A stretch of 64,000 bases of DNA from Pestalotiopsis fici W106-1 (GCF_000516985.1 NW_006917094.1:1612001-1676000); one strand, 5' to 3'; positions 45,011-56,462 are shown, numbered from the stretch's first letter. Notes: a model not told the origin generated them from the letters alone. Made by a program: numbers and translations.

Positions 45011-47026
45011 GAAAGGTGCCAAAGCCGTCAAGTCCTCGAGCTCGAGCACTAACTAAGGGTCAGAGGTGGAGGTACAAAGCGTCGAAGATGATGATGGCTT
45101 CTGTACCAAAACGAGTCCTACTCGCTCCACGAAAGGGGCTATCAGATATTATGGGCAAGTATGACCTATATATAAAAAGAATTGTGAAAGCTGAAAGAGT
45201 TGTAGCCAGCCACAGCTATGTAGGTTGGTCTTGGTGTTTAGCCATGAGGAAGCATTGGAGATGTGGGAAGAAAGGTAAATGGAGTTGTGATGATGGGGAA
45301 AAGATGTGAGAGAAGGATTTGGAATTAGAGAGGAGGGGAGAGGTATAAATAGAAGTCAGGTATAGTACGTACCTCATTGATTGTACGCGTGTAAATGTAG
45401 CATCTCCAAGTCCAACAAATGCCAAGCAGGATCAAGGCGGAGCGACCTGCCTGGTCCCGATGCCAATGCCAAACATGAAAACACAAACACTGCAAACACT
45501 GCAAGTCTGCCAATCAGCCGCGACTAGCCTGCGGAAAGCTTGGCTGGAGCAATCAAGACTCTGTAAAAGGTTTATCTCTGTCGCTTTGTGAAAATAGATG
45601 CTATTTGTGCCAGCTTCGTTTTCATCCATCTCATTCAGCTCGATCGGAGTAGAGCAACCTGCAATTATACAACCAGTCGGGGTATGTCTCTGGCTGGAGC
45701 AAAAAAGATTGAGGTCAAGCAACATCTTATTTCTCTAGCTTTGCCGGAGATCAGACTGTGTAACCGCGGTCAAGATGGAATCACACCGGATGAGAGAAAG
45801 TGAGGCGACTAGGCAGCTTGGCGGGTCGAGCTCGATGGAATCAAATGGCCACGTGGTCGGGGAATTCGACCCCGATGGCAACAAGCAGAGAGATGTCATC
45901 ATCAACAGGGGGACTTATTGCATATAGCCGCGAATTCATGCTACGGGCCGGTACAGATACGTACCCTGATGATCTGATCGGCTTTAATAATCGCCGATGC
46001 TGATGAATCTGTCGAGTGGAACAGCAGAATGGCAAGAAGGGGTACCTATGTATGCTGAGACCAAAGACTCCAACTCAGCTTCCGATTGAGGTACGCCAGT
46101 GGTGACTTGACGTTCGAGCGCGCAAAAAGAGTTTTATCTTTTTAAAAGCATCTGGAATATTTAAAACTTGAAATTAAACCTGGCGCGCTAACAACTAGAC
46201 TATGGTGCCAAATTTAATCATCGCCAAATATGTCGTCGCTGTGTCACAGCTTCGGTCCTACGAGGCCGGCATGAAATATTTGCCGGCCGCCGAAATATCC
46301 GCCCAAAGGCTATTCTATAATAGAAAGATATAGAAGATGAAACTTATAATTGTTGCCCCTATATAAGCGCCGAAAAGCGACGACATTTCAACGACTCGGA
46401 AGAGTTCTAGATCTGAAAACGACGATTAACTACCGGATGCTCCACGGTATGAAAATCGGGGTTGTGCCTTGAGCAAGCATTCCCGGATGATCTAGTCTCG
46501 ACCAGTCAATGCGGCTCGTCAGCTGGAAATCGACATCGTGAATCCTCGGAATCACACAGAACTCCTTTAGGCAGTGGGGTCGGGTCGGATGGGTTTAAAT
46601 TCCCTAAGTTCTTCACGAAGGCTCTGTTACGATTCTACGACGTTCCCCTTCGGGCTGGAGCAGAGATGGTTGACATCCGGGAGTATGTCCGGTACCTATT
46701 ACCAGTAGTAGTGTACCACACGACGTCGATCAACTTTTTGACCTTTTGCTATTTCGATATTCACAATTAGATATGCCGTAATAAGACCGTCAAGTACAAA
46801 TATTGCTTTGTCAAATAGTCTCATGTTACTTTAAAGGTTTGATCTTCCGAGATCTCAAGTTCTGAGATTTCGACAAATGTAGCAAAGACTCCCAATTCCG
46901 ATCAATCCCAGAGCGCAACCGTAAACCGCCCAAACTCGACGATGATATTCAATTTCCAATTGCTCCAACCACGAGTTGCTCGGCGTGTGTGATTTGAGCT
47001 CAAGCCCAGCTAGACAGCTGACTACT
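45011..47026. other. Intergenic region within the element
   Basis: About 2 kb without a supported gene. Open frames are short, on both strands, and without motifs. Confidence 0.4.
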
Positions 47027-48014
47027 CTACTCTGTCTTTGCACGCTTTGTGGCAGAGCCTTGTCCCGGCTGCGCCTCCCGTTCTCTCTTGCCTGGCGTGA
47101 CTGAGTTGTTCTTGGGATCAGACGAAGGTGGGGGCGATGCAGCGCCGACGGCCGGCTCAGGACGACGAGCGGCGTTGGCGCCGCGACGGACCTCTTTGGC
47201 CTTTCTCTTCCTTATGAAGGACCAGAGAGTGGTGTCGTCGGAAGAGGAGGATCCAGTGTCAGCCTGTCGTGGATCAGAGGCATCCAGGGCGGTCTTGCCA
47301 CCCTGGAAGATGGAAGCAGACCGATCATCCAAGGTGAGACCAACGATTTGTGCCGGCGGGGAGGAGTTTGTTTGTTGTCCATGGTGGGAAGGGGTGGCAG
47401 GCAGTCCGACGGGGTCCGAGCTGCTCTCGTCGCCCTCTGATCCCGACTCTGTCGTGTCGTCTGGGCCAAGAACCCTGTAGGGTGGTGTCTCTTGTTTGAC
47501 CTCTTTGTCGCCTTCCGAGCCCGAGTCTGTCGTGTCGCCGGCGCCGGTGATCTTGTGGGGCGAAGCTTCTCGCTTAATAGCGTGGTCGTCATCTGCAGAC
47601 TCAATTTTACATTGACCTTTCTTAATGCGCTCGGACAGATGCTGCGAGGTGTTAGTTGCAGTCCGCAGTACGGTGGGCGCGACTTGCCTTGAGATGTCCT
47701 TCCGTCAGCTGGCGAACCGTCACGGGCTCCCACGGGACGTCGCCGGCTTCGCAGATGTTCTTTACCCGCTGAACAGGGTCTAGAAGGCGGGCCACCTGTT
47801 CGACTTCTTCTGGATACTCATCTGGGTCAATGCCGTAGCAGAACATGGCCATTCTGGCTGCGCGAGTGAACCTCGCGGCGGCGTGGTTGGACTCGTTGGC
47901 CTGGGGCAGCCCCAGCCACTTGGAGGCCGCAAGGATGTCATTGCCATGGCAAAGGGCGTCTGCCCATAGGAGGCACATTGGCGGTGGGCCTGGTAGAGAG
48001 GTAGCCGGAGGCAT
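47027..48014 (-). CDS. Hypothetical protein with disordered charged C terminus; GC-AG intron
   Basis: Exons 47688-48014 and 47027-47641 (313 codons plus stop). The intron 47642-47687 begins GCAAGT, has CTAAC and ends CAG, so it is a GC-AG intron. Reading with it yields one long coherent protein, while treating the gap as coding breaks the frame. The N-terminal ~110 residues are probably folded (LWADALCHGNDILAASKWLGL; RFTRAARMAMFCYGIDPDEYPEEVEQVARLL). The rest is disordered: two acidic DTTxSGSEGD repeats, then a basic tail (RKRKAKEVRRG; KREREAQPGQGSATKRAK) with nuclear-localisation character. Function unknown. First of a series of similar-style genes in the right half of the element. Confidence 0.68.
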
Positions 48015-49086
48015 TGTGAGCCTTTGGTCTGATCAGAGCACAAACGAGGCGAGATTAGAGAGGATGTGTGGTCAGAAACCGATAAGCCGGGCGGTGTCAG
48101 AAGAGGCAGTGGAAATAATGAGAGTTTAAATACAGTTATGACTCCGAAAGGAAGACAAGCAGAGCGATCGGGACCTGCCTGCCGTTGGATGTCCCTGGGC
48201 GTAGAGCGCTGGGTGCTCCTTTGAGTCGCCTTTGGCCATGTGACTATGTATCGAATGGCAGATAAACAAAGCTGTGTGGTCAATTAGGGCAGAGTAGTCC
48301 AGGTTGTGAAGTGCCATGTTTGACACCAAGACATGCAGCTTGCGCAGCTGTAAGTGCTCGGGCTATCATCTTCCAAACCACACTGCAGCGCTGCTTTGAT
48401 CACTGGGCTTTTGCGGTTGAGCAAAGTGTGATGTCGTGGGATGATATCAAAAGCGATGGGACAAGAGATCACACAAAAGGGGCTTTCAAGGTGGGAAGAA
48501 TTGGATGGGCGAGATCAATCGAAAAGAGAACAAGACCGAATCTACAAACGCGCGTCCCGCTATAGCTTCAAGGCATCCACATCCGACAGGAGTGTGTATA
48601 AGCAATGGAGTGAAGACATGTCAGGCTCTGATATAGTCAGACCCGGCAGCTCCGGGCTGGCAAAGCAGCATGCAAGATCCCTTGTTGTCTTTGACCTCCT
48701 GTCGAGCACCAGAGAGATAGATAACAGCTTGACGCATAGGAAACGTTGCATGGTAAGAACTATTCAATAAGGAGATGTCAGGCAGCAAAGTAGAATTAAG
48801 CATGCAAATAGATGGGATGCAGGGCCATTCCCGTCCGACCGAAAGCCTTGCTTAGGCTTATTCATAGGCTACATCTCCACCTCGCGGTGTCTTCGTTCTT
48901 CTTGTTTGGCCTGTATGCAAAAATGAAATCCCCAAAGTCAAAGCGAATACCACTGTCTTGTCTATCCACCTTTTGTTTTTCCTCCCACTTAGATGCCGGT
49001 ACTTGATCCGGCCCGAAGGAAGATGAGGTTCTCTCGAGCAGGATCGTAGCTGGAGCGGCGGGCGCGTCGAGGCGAGATTATTGGCC
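48015..49086. other. Intergenic region within the element
   Basis: About 1.1 kb; no supported gene, repeat or RNA. Confidence 0.4.
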
Positions 49087-49659
49087 CTACTTTCTCTCGA
49101 AGCCGTCGTCCCCGAGCTCGAAGCCGTTCTTCTCGAGTCTGTCCGCCAAATCGGCCAGAACCTCCTGTATATTGGTCATCTTGCTGTTGACCGCGACGAA
49201 TTGGGTGCTCGCGAGGTGGTAGTCTTTGAATGCCTGATCGAACTCGGCTTTGAGTCGCTCGTGCTCGCTATGGGCCAACTCGAGCTGTTGGCGAGCGATG
49301 TCGAGGTCGGACTCGCACCTCTTGAGATCTCGGTAGAGTCCATTCGCAATAGACTGCTGTACTTCTAAGGCCATCTTCTCCATATTGTTCTTTCTGCCTT
49401 GATCGCCAGGGTTGTTCGTCGTGGCCGAGCTGCCAGCCTGGGCGGGTGCGGCGCGACCATCTGTTGAACCTGCCATGTTGCCGGAGGGGCCGTTAGGGGA
49501 AGAAATACGCTGGTCATCTTGGCGCTGCTTGTCGCTTGCGGCCTGAGGGCTTTCGTCTGGCTGCTTCTCCATTGGCTTGCGGACGATGAGCTCGCCGTCA
49601 GCCCGGGGTGACCCATCAGGATCAGGAGTAGGCGAGTGGTGGGATGAGCTGGACTGCAT
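49087..49659 (-). CDS. Hypothetical protein, disordered N terminus and coiled-coil C terminus
   Basis: Single-exon 190-aa protein. Residues 1-90 are Ser/Pro/Gln/Asp-rich and disordered. Residues 95-190 form a long heptad-like helix (MEKMALEVQQSIANGLYRDL, then CESDLDIARQQLELAHSEHERL, then VNSKMTNIQEVLADLADRLE). No domain, signal peptide or membrane segment. Likely an oligomerising scaffold; function unknown. Same strand and style as the genes at 47027, 50116, 51455 and 52817. Confidence 0.6.
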   Translation of the reverse strand: MQSSSSHHSPTPDPDGSPRADGELIVRKPMEKQPDESPQAASDKQRQDDQRISSPNGPSGNMAGSTDGRAAPAQAGSSATTNNPGDQGRKNNMEKMALEVQQSIANGLYRDLKRCESDLDIARQQLELAHSEHERLKAEFDQAFKDYHLASTQFVAVNSKMTNIQEVLADLADRLEKNGFELGDDGFERK

Positions 49660-50115
49660 GGCGTCTTTTTGAGAGGTAGATTAAAGCTTGTCCGATAGGG
49701 AATGATCGCGAGCGCAGAGGGTATTGCCAGATGGTGGCGATGAATCTTGAGCGGAGTCCCGGAAAGCTGAGATGCTGCCGCGGGGAGTAGAAAAGGTGAA
49801 GACGTGGAAGAGCTTCTTTACAAACGACAGACGGAAACGAGGCCTTGTCACGGATATTTCTTTTTCCAGGTAAAAAGTATTACATCGGTGGTGTGTACTT
49901 TGTAGACATGTCACTTACAACGTGCCGCGGTCGACGGGTCCCAGCATTAGTCTACGCACACCCTGGCGCTGGCCTCAAGCGATATGCAAAAATTATCTCT
50001 GCCTTTCTGTAATTGCTTATGGATCGAAATGTTGGAATGAATCTATCAAAGAGGGCAGAATAGCCGTAGTGGCCTGTGGGGTATTATACACGTAACAATC
50101 ACCCCTTTTAACTTA
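49660..50115. other. Intergenic region within the element
   Basis: About 450 bp between two coiled-coil genes; nothing recognised. Confidence 0.4.
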
Positions 50116-50760
50116 TCAAAAACCACGTAACATATGGGCGCACTCGCTCAGCAAGCGCAAAAGGCTATTCATACGAGCAGAGTTATGCTCTTCCATCATT
50201 TCCACGGCTTGGAGCCTTTCCTTGATCTCGACCAGATCGTCTTTGAGACCTTGTATTTGATGTTGCTCCACCGCTTCGAGCCTTTCATCGATCTGGGCCA
50301 GATTGTCTGCGAGATCCTGCGCTTGACGTTGCTCCACCGCTTGAAGCCTTGCGTCGAAATCAAATAGACCGTCTTCGAAATCATATGCTGGATATTGCTC
50401 CACCGCTTGGAGCCTTGCGTTGAAATTAACCAGATCGTCTTTGAGATCCTGTGCTTGATGTCGCTCTAGCGTTTGAAATCGCTCCACCGTCTGTAGCCTT
50501 TCGTTGATCTGGACTAGATTGTCTGTGAGATCCTGTGCTTGATATTGCTCCACTGCTTGGAGCCTTGCGTCGAAATCAACCAGATCGTCATGGCGATCCT
50601 GTGCTTGATGTCGCTCTCGCGTTTGAAATCGCTCCACCGTCTGTAGCCTTTCGTCGAAATCAACCAGATCGTTTTGAAATGATTGGGTATCGAGTCCGTC
50701 AATGCCGTTATTGCTCCGGATCCCGCCCTCCTCTCTCTTTAGGTGCTCAGGCGCATCCAT
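50116..50760 (-). CDS. Coiled-coil protein built from tandem ~30-residue repeats
   Basis: Single-exon 214-aa protein from the ATG at 50760. After a short start (MDAPEHLKREEGGIRS) the protein is about six repeats of the type DLVDFDARLQAVEQYQAQDL, nearly 100% helical with heptad spacing, ending in NSLLRLLSECAHMLRGF. The DNA repeats (roughly 90 bp) are highly similar, so the array expanded recently or is kept homogeneous. The heptads suggest a parallel coiled-coil rod. No known family recognised; low-complexity coiled coils give misleading similarity hits, so I assign no function. Confidence 0.65.
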   Translation of the reverse strand: MDAPEHLKREEGGIRSNNGIDGLDTQSFQNDLVDFDERLQTVERFQTRERHQAQDRHDDLVDFDARLQAVEQYQAQDLTDNLVQINERLQTVERFQTLERHQAQDLKDDLVNFNARLQAVEQYPAYDFEDGLFDFDARLQAVEQRQAQDLADNLAQIDERLEAVEQHQIQGLKDDLVEIKERLQAVEMMEEHNSARMNSLLRLLSECAHMLRGF

Positions 50761-51454
50761 ATTGAGGAGTTTGCGCAACAAGTGATGCTCAAAATGCTTA
50801 TGCAGGCAATCGGAGAAGGGTAACTGAATGATAGGCTAGAAGAACGAGCTGGAGGAAGATGGAAAGAGAAAATCAAAAAGCGTTGGCTTCCTTTTCGTTC
50901 GAACGGCCTCGTTTGTTAAGATGAATGAGGTTATGGTAAGTGAAGTGATTGATTAGTTGGTTGAATATCTGTACGTATTTATAGGAGTAGGGAGAGGTAT
51001 ATATATATATATATTTTATAGTGGAGCATGAAGCCCGAAATCCGGGCTCCTATTTCAACATCATTTGCCAAATCTATGCTCCCCACGCATTTATTGTCGT
51101 TTGCTGTTGCGTAAAGAAGGCCAAAATATTATGATAATGTATTTTGCCGAAGATTGGGGGAAAATCACGGGACTATGCGCGGGCGACGGATCTGAGCATT
51201 AGTCTTCATGTATGCATGCTGGCTTTGGCCTCAAGATGTAGGTGACCCCTCGTATGCTCTATTGTAACACACTATGCCGCTCTCAAGTATGGTAAATCTA
51301 TGGAGAATTGTCGCCGTCTATCCAGAATCGCCCGACATGGTAGAGGCGTAGAGTACATGCTGCAGCATGGTGGTGAGCTTGCCAGCAAGTCCCACACAGC
51401 CTGTCTTCAACCTTTGTAATCTTCTCCACCGGTCTATCCTCTCGCATGTCCAAC
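50761..51454. other. Intergenic region with (TA)n and a palindromic motif
   Basis: No supported gene. A (TA)n run lies at about 50998-51012, and the CATGCTGCAGCATGG palindrome at about 51356. Confidence 0.45.
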
Positions 51455-52477
51455 TTAGATGGCGTCGCCCTCTTCGTCTTCAGCAGAGGCGCTGCGGCGA
51501 CGTCGCTTGTTGCTATCGGAACGGGAGATCTGCTTTCCTCTGAAGAGGTCCATGGCGTTTTGAATAGTCGCTAGGGCATCCTCAGGGCGGGCCGCGCTGG
51601 GAGTGGTCGGGGTGCGCGGCGAGCTCAAGAGGCCGCTCAGGACGTGCGCCGGACCAGAAGCGTCGCTTTTGGCGCTGCCGGATGCCTTGGGTACAATGGT
51701 CAAAGTTCGATGTCGTCGGCCAAAGGTGGGGGACGTCATCTCTTGATCGCCGGATTTCTTGGGCTGCAGAATCTTTCTCACGGCTGAGATGGGCGACGAG
51801 ACTGGCTTCTTCTCGACCTCACGAACAGCGGGGCTCCCCCTGGTGCTTCTGGTTGCACGTACAGGTCGCTGTCTCTCCTCGTCCTCCCTAGCGACGCGGG
51901 CTCTTTCGTCCGCGATGCTCTCCAGCAGTACGAGAAGATTCTATCAGAGTTAGAGAGACTGGAGAACAGCGGAGCGTGTTCGTGCACATACATCCATGTA
52001 GGTCTTGACGTGACCTTCGAGGCTCACTTGACTGCCTTGTTGGGCGCCCGAGACTTGGTATCTCGCGGACGATGTCGTCGCGAAAATCTTGACGAGCGTC
52101 TGGAAGGTGGTGCCGTCCCGGCGATAGTCAAGGCCGTACGAGACCATATTCAGAATCGCCTTTGCTTCGTTTGGGGTAATGGAGCTCGCTGTGAGCTCTG
52201 GCATACCCAGCAAGATCAGGGTCTGCCTCATGTCCTTTGTATTGGCATTCATACAATAGCCAACGGTATACGGAGGCGGGCTCCGAATATAGAGCTGGAA
52301 ACTGTGGTTGGTATTCTGCATTTTGGACCTGGGGAGGAGCTTGGTATTAGTTGCTCGGGAATGTATCTTTGATGATCGTGGAGCTGGAGTGCGTAGTCCT
52401 TGAGGTGGCGGCAATCCTAGACGCCGGCGTGGCCCTTTAATAGGCAGACGACTGCGCGTTTGAGAATATTCAGGCAT
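51455..52477 (-). CDS. Hypothetical protein with basic, disordered C-terminal half
   Basis: Exons 51992-52477 and 51455-51940, separated by a 51-nt intron (GTATGT, CTAAC, TAG), 323 codons plus stop from the outer ATG. The ATG at 52321 (MQNTNHSF) is an equally good start, because the preceding residues look like leader. The N-terminal region is probably folded (KDMRQTLILLGMPELTASS, then NEAKAILNMVSYGLDYRRDG). The C-terminal half is disordered, Ser/Pro/Arg-rich, with a possible nuclear signal NKRRRRSASAEDEE. Function unknown. Part of the right-half series. Confidence 0.62.
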
Positions 52478-52816
52478 TAAGAATCAAGATGTCTCGGTTG
52501 CAGCTGGCCTGAGCATGGCTCTTAGCATCAAGGAACCGGTTTGCGGGAGATGGCAGCCAGGCTGCCAGATCACCGGCACGACTTGGGTTGGATCCAGGAT
52601 GCTCAACTACGTTTGTTCTGCCACCTATGCACGCGTGGAAGGATGCCTTATGTGGGTGCTCTCAATGCAGACTACGGACAAAGGTGCTTTCGAGCGTTGC
52701 CACGTACTTTGGATTTCAAACAAATATCTGAATTCTACAACTTTGCATAGGTACATGGATGGAGAGCCCTTCCACCTCAGCCTAGGCCCTTCCTTCGCGG
52801 TGCATTATCCTCGGTG

Positions 52817-53614
52817 CTAAGCGGTGTCGTCTCTGAGGAGCTCCTGGAAGATCTCTCTGATCCTGTCAAAACGATCGGCCTCTGTCACCTGGCGCCGCTG
52901 GACGCCGTAGATGTCGCCCTCCCATTCGTCGAGCTCGTTCTCTAGCTCGCGGACAAGTATGAGAGAGGATGACGTCGAGATCTCTGAGACTGGTGTCTCC
53001 GGACGGCCCCTGCCTCGGCGGTGCCTGTTGCGGCGGTCTGCACTGGGCAGAAGAACGGCGAGAGACTGGACGAATGCGCCCAGCGCCTCCAGCACTTTGG
53101 CTTGGTTTGCGTCCCTGTCTGTTGAAAATCGAGAATCCTGTGACAGAGATGCGGTCGAGTTCCGCTTGTTGTGGCGGCGTATACGGCGGAGTCCCCCACG
53201 CGATCTGGTGCCTCGCGACGTTCTGCTCAGTGTGCTCTCGGCATCTTCCTCGACTAGCCGGATGTGCTCTAGGATGCGCTGCATGGTGCCGCTCTTGTGC
53301 TCCTTGAGCTGTGGGTGTGGATGCTCGGGGACTTCGTTGTCGTTGGCGTAGTCCAGCATCTCTTTCTGAGTTCCCTTGCAGAGCATGATGACGGTGCCGA
53401 GGTATCTTGTTTGGGTGCCTGGCTCGAGCTCAGCCCAGTGCATGAAGATGCGTGCGATCAGTTCCGCCTTGTAGGGGCTGTTGCCGATCTTCTGGGTAAC
53501 TATGCCCAGGGGCGCCGCGACGTTCTCGAGCTGTCTGACCGTCATGGAGAAGATGTTAGGGAAGACGTCAGGGATCTCCGCCTCCTCGGTAGTATTGAGC
53601 TGGCCTCGTGTCAT
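52817..53614 (-). CDS. Hypothetical protein with SAP-like motif and basic region
   Basis: Single-exon 265-aa protein. Residues about 22-60 read SMTVRQLENVAAPLGI and SPYKAELIARIFMHW, close to a SAP motif (two helices with the K-A-E-L-I-x-R-I pattern that binds DNA). A basic, Arg-rich stretch (SRGTRSRGGLRRIRRHNKR, about 135-153) and an acidic helical C terminus (VRELENELDEWEGDIYG) follow. The SAP assignment is by eye and moderate. A nuclear DNA-binding role would fit. Same strand and spacing as its neighbours. Confidence 0.65.
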   Translation of the reverse strand: MTRGQLNTTEEAEIPDVFPNIFSMTVRQLENVAAPLGIVTQKIGNSPYKAELIARIFMHWAELEPGTQTRYLGTVIMLCKGTQKEMLDYANDNEVPEHPHPQLKEHKSGTMQRILEHIRLVEEDAESTLSRTSRGTRSRGGLRRIRRHNKRNSTASLSQDSRFSTDRDANQAKVLEALGAFVQSLAVLLPSADRRNRHRRGRGRPETPVSEISTSSSLILVRELENELDEWEGDIYGVQRRQVTEADRFDRIREIFQELLRDDTA

Positions 53615-55167
53615 TTTGGCGAGTTAGGAATGCAGAGCAGGTGCTGGGCGATGAGTGAAGAATGTGCAAGGACATCAGAGGGCTTGAAGGCTCCCGGGAC
53701 GCGGGCCTGGTGCTTGGGCTTCTCTCATACTACTTCTACCTCGCATCATAAAGACTGGCGTAATGCCATCTTTCCGGTCTGATACCAGTGTGTCTGATGC
53801 TTGTCCAAGATCACGACGCTGCTGTCTCACGAAGCTGAACTATAGTGCTATTAGCACTGTGCGATCCCGGCGTGTCTTGAAATCATGTATTCAACTTTTC
53901 TACACCACTCGCGGCTGCGGGCGCAAGGCTGGCCAGGCCCTGAGTCCGATCACGCGCCATGTTGAGCAATGGGGTTGGCCAGACCTTCTTGCTCGCCATG
54001 TGCAGTGATGACAGCTGCAGTGTTTACGACTAAGCTACTGGATGTCCGCCTGCGCCATGCTGTGACCATTTATCTCCAGCCCGAGACATGAATGCCGCTG
54101 GCGGTACTCCTCAACTACGCAGGTGCCGCTGATGACGCTCCTCGTCTTTGCCTTACCCCTCAAATTCGCCTGATTCGTTTGTTTGGTTGTTTTCTGCCCT
54201 GGAAGCGAGTGGGAGGAATGGCGCTATGTCCGGGACAGCATGCGCAGTCCCGATCTCCTTCCAGCCCGGCCCGGCGCATGGCTAGCGCAGATGCCCAATG
54301 GCCAAGGCGGTGAAGCCAGGGTGGTGGCCTGTGTCGAGAAGCTCTCTGGCGTGATTTGGCCAGGACAAACGACAGTGAGAGTGGCGATGGTCGCAGGCTG
54401 AGGGCGGTGTGATGGGTCTTGGGGATATTTTTCTCCGTTGAGCCTTCCAACAAATCCAGGTGTGTTCAGCCGACGTGCATCGTATCGCTCCCACCAATGA
54501 TGCGGGAGTCTCTCCCCGGGCTTCATGCGGCTTGCCGTGGATATTGTGGGGTGGTGAGCGCCGGCGTGTGCTGCTGCGCTTTGGTGTTCTGTTTTGGTCC
54601 CCCCCATCGGCGGACTCACGATCTCCAGGTTGATCAGGCCTGGAAAATGTAAGTGTCGTGGGCGACTGGACTTTGGGAATGCAAATCTTCATCGGCTGGC
54701 CGGGCCCAAGGGGGAAAGGGGGAAATGGTTTTTTTCATAAGAACAGCACCGTATTCAGGACATGGCTTGGGCTTGTTGATGTGCCTGGGTTGATAACTTG
54801 GCCGCGATCACGTATGGAATCATCTGGGTCGCTCCACAGTGGTCTCGCAACTGCGACCAGAGACATGGAGCACCGAGACCAACTGATACAGCCTCAATCA
54901 AATGCTTTGACGTGACGTTGGGCCCAGCTTCTAACATCGCCGTCAAAGGGTGTCTTCCTCAGCCTGACTTGCTGTTCGGCCGTGACGCTTTTCGCCTGCC
55001 GGATGACGCCTGCGCTTGAGTGGTCCTCGCCGCCTGCCTGATCTCTGTTGCCTGTGTTGATCTTTGCTTCATCCTGTGCTCCTGATCTCTCTGTAACCTT
55101 GACACATTCCACCAAGCTGAGCAGCATCTTGAGCATTCAGCCTGCATCTTGATCGTCGCACGTAAAC
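53615..55167. other. Intergenic region within the element
   Basis: About 1.55 kb. Overlapping open frames at 54160-54692 are GC-rich artefacts without motifs. The right part is the promoter of the gene at 55168. Confidence 0.4.
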
Positions 55168-56134
55168 ATGTCCTCCAGCACTCCCACCGCCCAGACGCTG
55201 GAGAAGCGTTTCGTGGGCACCTGGTGGCAAGATACCGTCGCGGTACTTCGCAAGGCCAACGAGGACCGAAAATTGCCCGTCAACTTCGATAATGGCAGGG
55301 CCCTCCTGAAGGCCCAGCTGATTGCTGTGCGGGGCTTGTACGAGATGGAGTTCAAATGGGAGGACCTGGAGCGCCTCTTTGACTTGGCCTCTGTCCTCGC
55401 CGACGCGGACATGACGTACATGGCCACGTACCTCGAGCAGCTGATCGGCGTTGGCAAGGCCTCGTACAAGGCCAGAGGAGATTACATGACACACATCTTC
55501 GAGTTTGCCAAGGGCTGCAAGGATCTGAGTACCCTGCCATCTGTCAAGAACAAGAAGGGCGAGACCGTCGGTCCGGTTTCCGCTGACGACCAGGTAAGTT
55601 TGCCAAGCCTCCGCAGAGGCTTTTGCTGACGTTGGGCAGGGCCTCACCGGACCCGGCGCAGACGACCAAACTCAGCCGGACAAGATGAGCATAGACATCC
55701 CGTCGCCGCTCCGAAAGCCCGAGGGCGCTCAGGCCGGCCCCAGCGGCGCCTGGTCTCAGGCTGCGCCGCGCCAGCCCTTCGACAGGACCGCCGGCGGCCA
55801 AGCCAAGCAGTTCTTTGGCTCGCAGAGCAAGAAAGACGACAAGTTGGTCCTTGAGAAGACAGTCGAGTTCGTAACGCTCGTCACCAAGCTCATGCCGGAG
55901 GAGTTCGACGGAACCGAGAATGCCCGTCAGGTTGCCCTCATTGAGAAGTACAAGCCAGCCATCGCCAATCGCCTGACGGCCATCGATGAGCAGAGGGAAG
56001 AGCTTCAAGTCCAGTTGGACGAGCTGGGCAGGAACTTTGAGCAGGTCACCGAGGCCTTCAGTCAGCTGAAGGTGGACCAGGACAAGCTAGCCGACTTTCT
56101 TGGTCGCGCAGGACTTGATGTTAGAACCTTTTGA
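55168..56134 (+). CDS. Hypothetical helical protein, last gene before the right terminus
   Basis: Exons 55168-55593 and 55640-56134; the 46-nt intron has a GTAAGT donor. 306 codons plus stop. The N-terminal ~120 residues are helical with aromatic residues (EKRFVGTWWQDTVAVLRKAN; GLYEMEFKWEDLERLFDLAS; YMATYLEQLIGVGKASYKAR). The middle is disordered. The C-terminal ~100 residues are a charged helix and coiled coil (VLEKTVEFVTLVTKLMPEEF; QVQLDELGRNFEQVTEAFSQ). The only plus-strand gene of the right half, transcribed towards the right terminal repeat about 330 bp away. No family recognised. Confidence 0.68.
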
Positions 56135-56268
56135 GGGCGTGAACTGGATAATAGGCTTGATGAGGTCCTGATCAATGTAACCGAGAGATGATAGACTGAC
56201 ACAGAGGTGCTTACCTACATAATCTGTTGATAACTGCATTATTGACTTCGGCTTTTAAGGTGGAAAAT

Positions 56269-56318
56269 GTGCTGTAGCATATTTGAATGCTAAAGCATGT
56301 TTGAATGCTGTAGCATGT
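56269..56318. repeat. Cluster of three TGCTGTAGCATG-type palindromes
   Basis: GTGCTGTAGCAT, ATGCTAAAGCAT and ATGCTGTAGCATG occur within 50 bp, about 200 bp inside the right terminus. They are variants of the 31331-31370 unit. Confidence 0.6.
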
Positions 56319-56462
56319 TAAATCAAGGTAGTAATTACAATTGAATATCGAGTCTCGAGTACGATAATATATGCAAACTGCTGGTAAACCAATGCAAGCT
56401 GATCATAAGACAGGTGCACGGACGGCGCTAAGCCCAATTAGGCTAGCTTTATGCAGGTTTCA

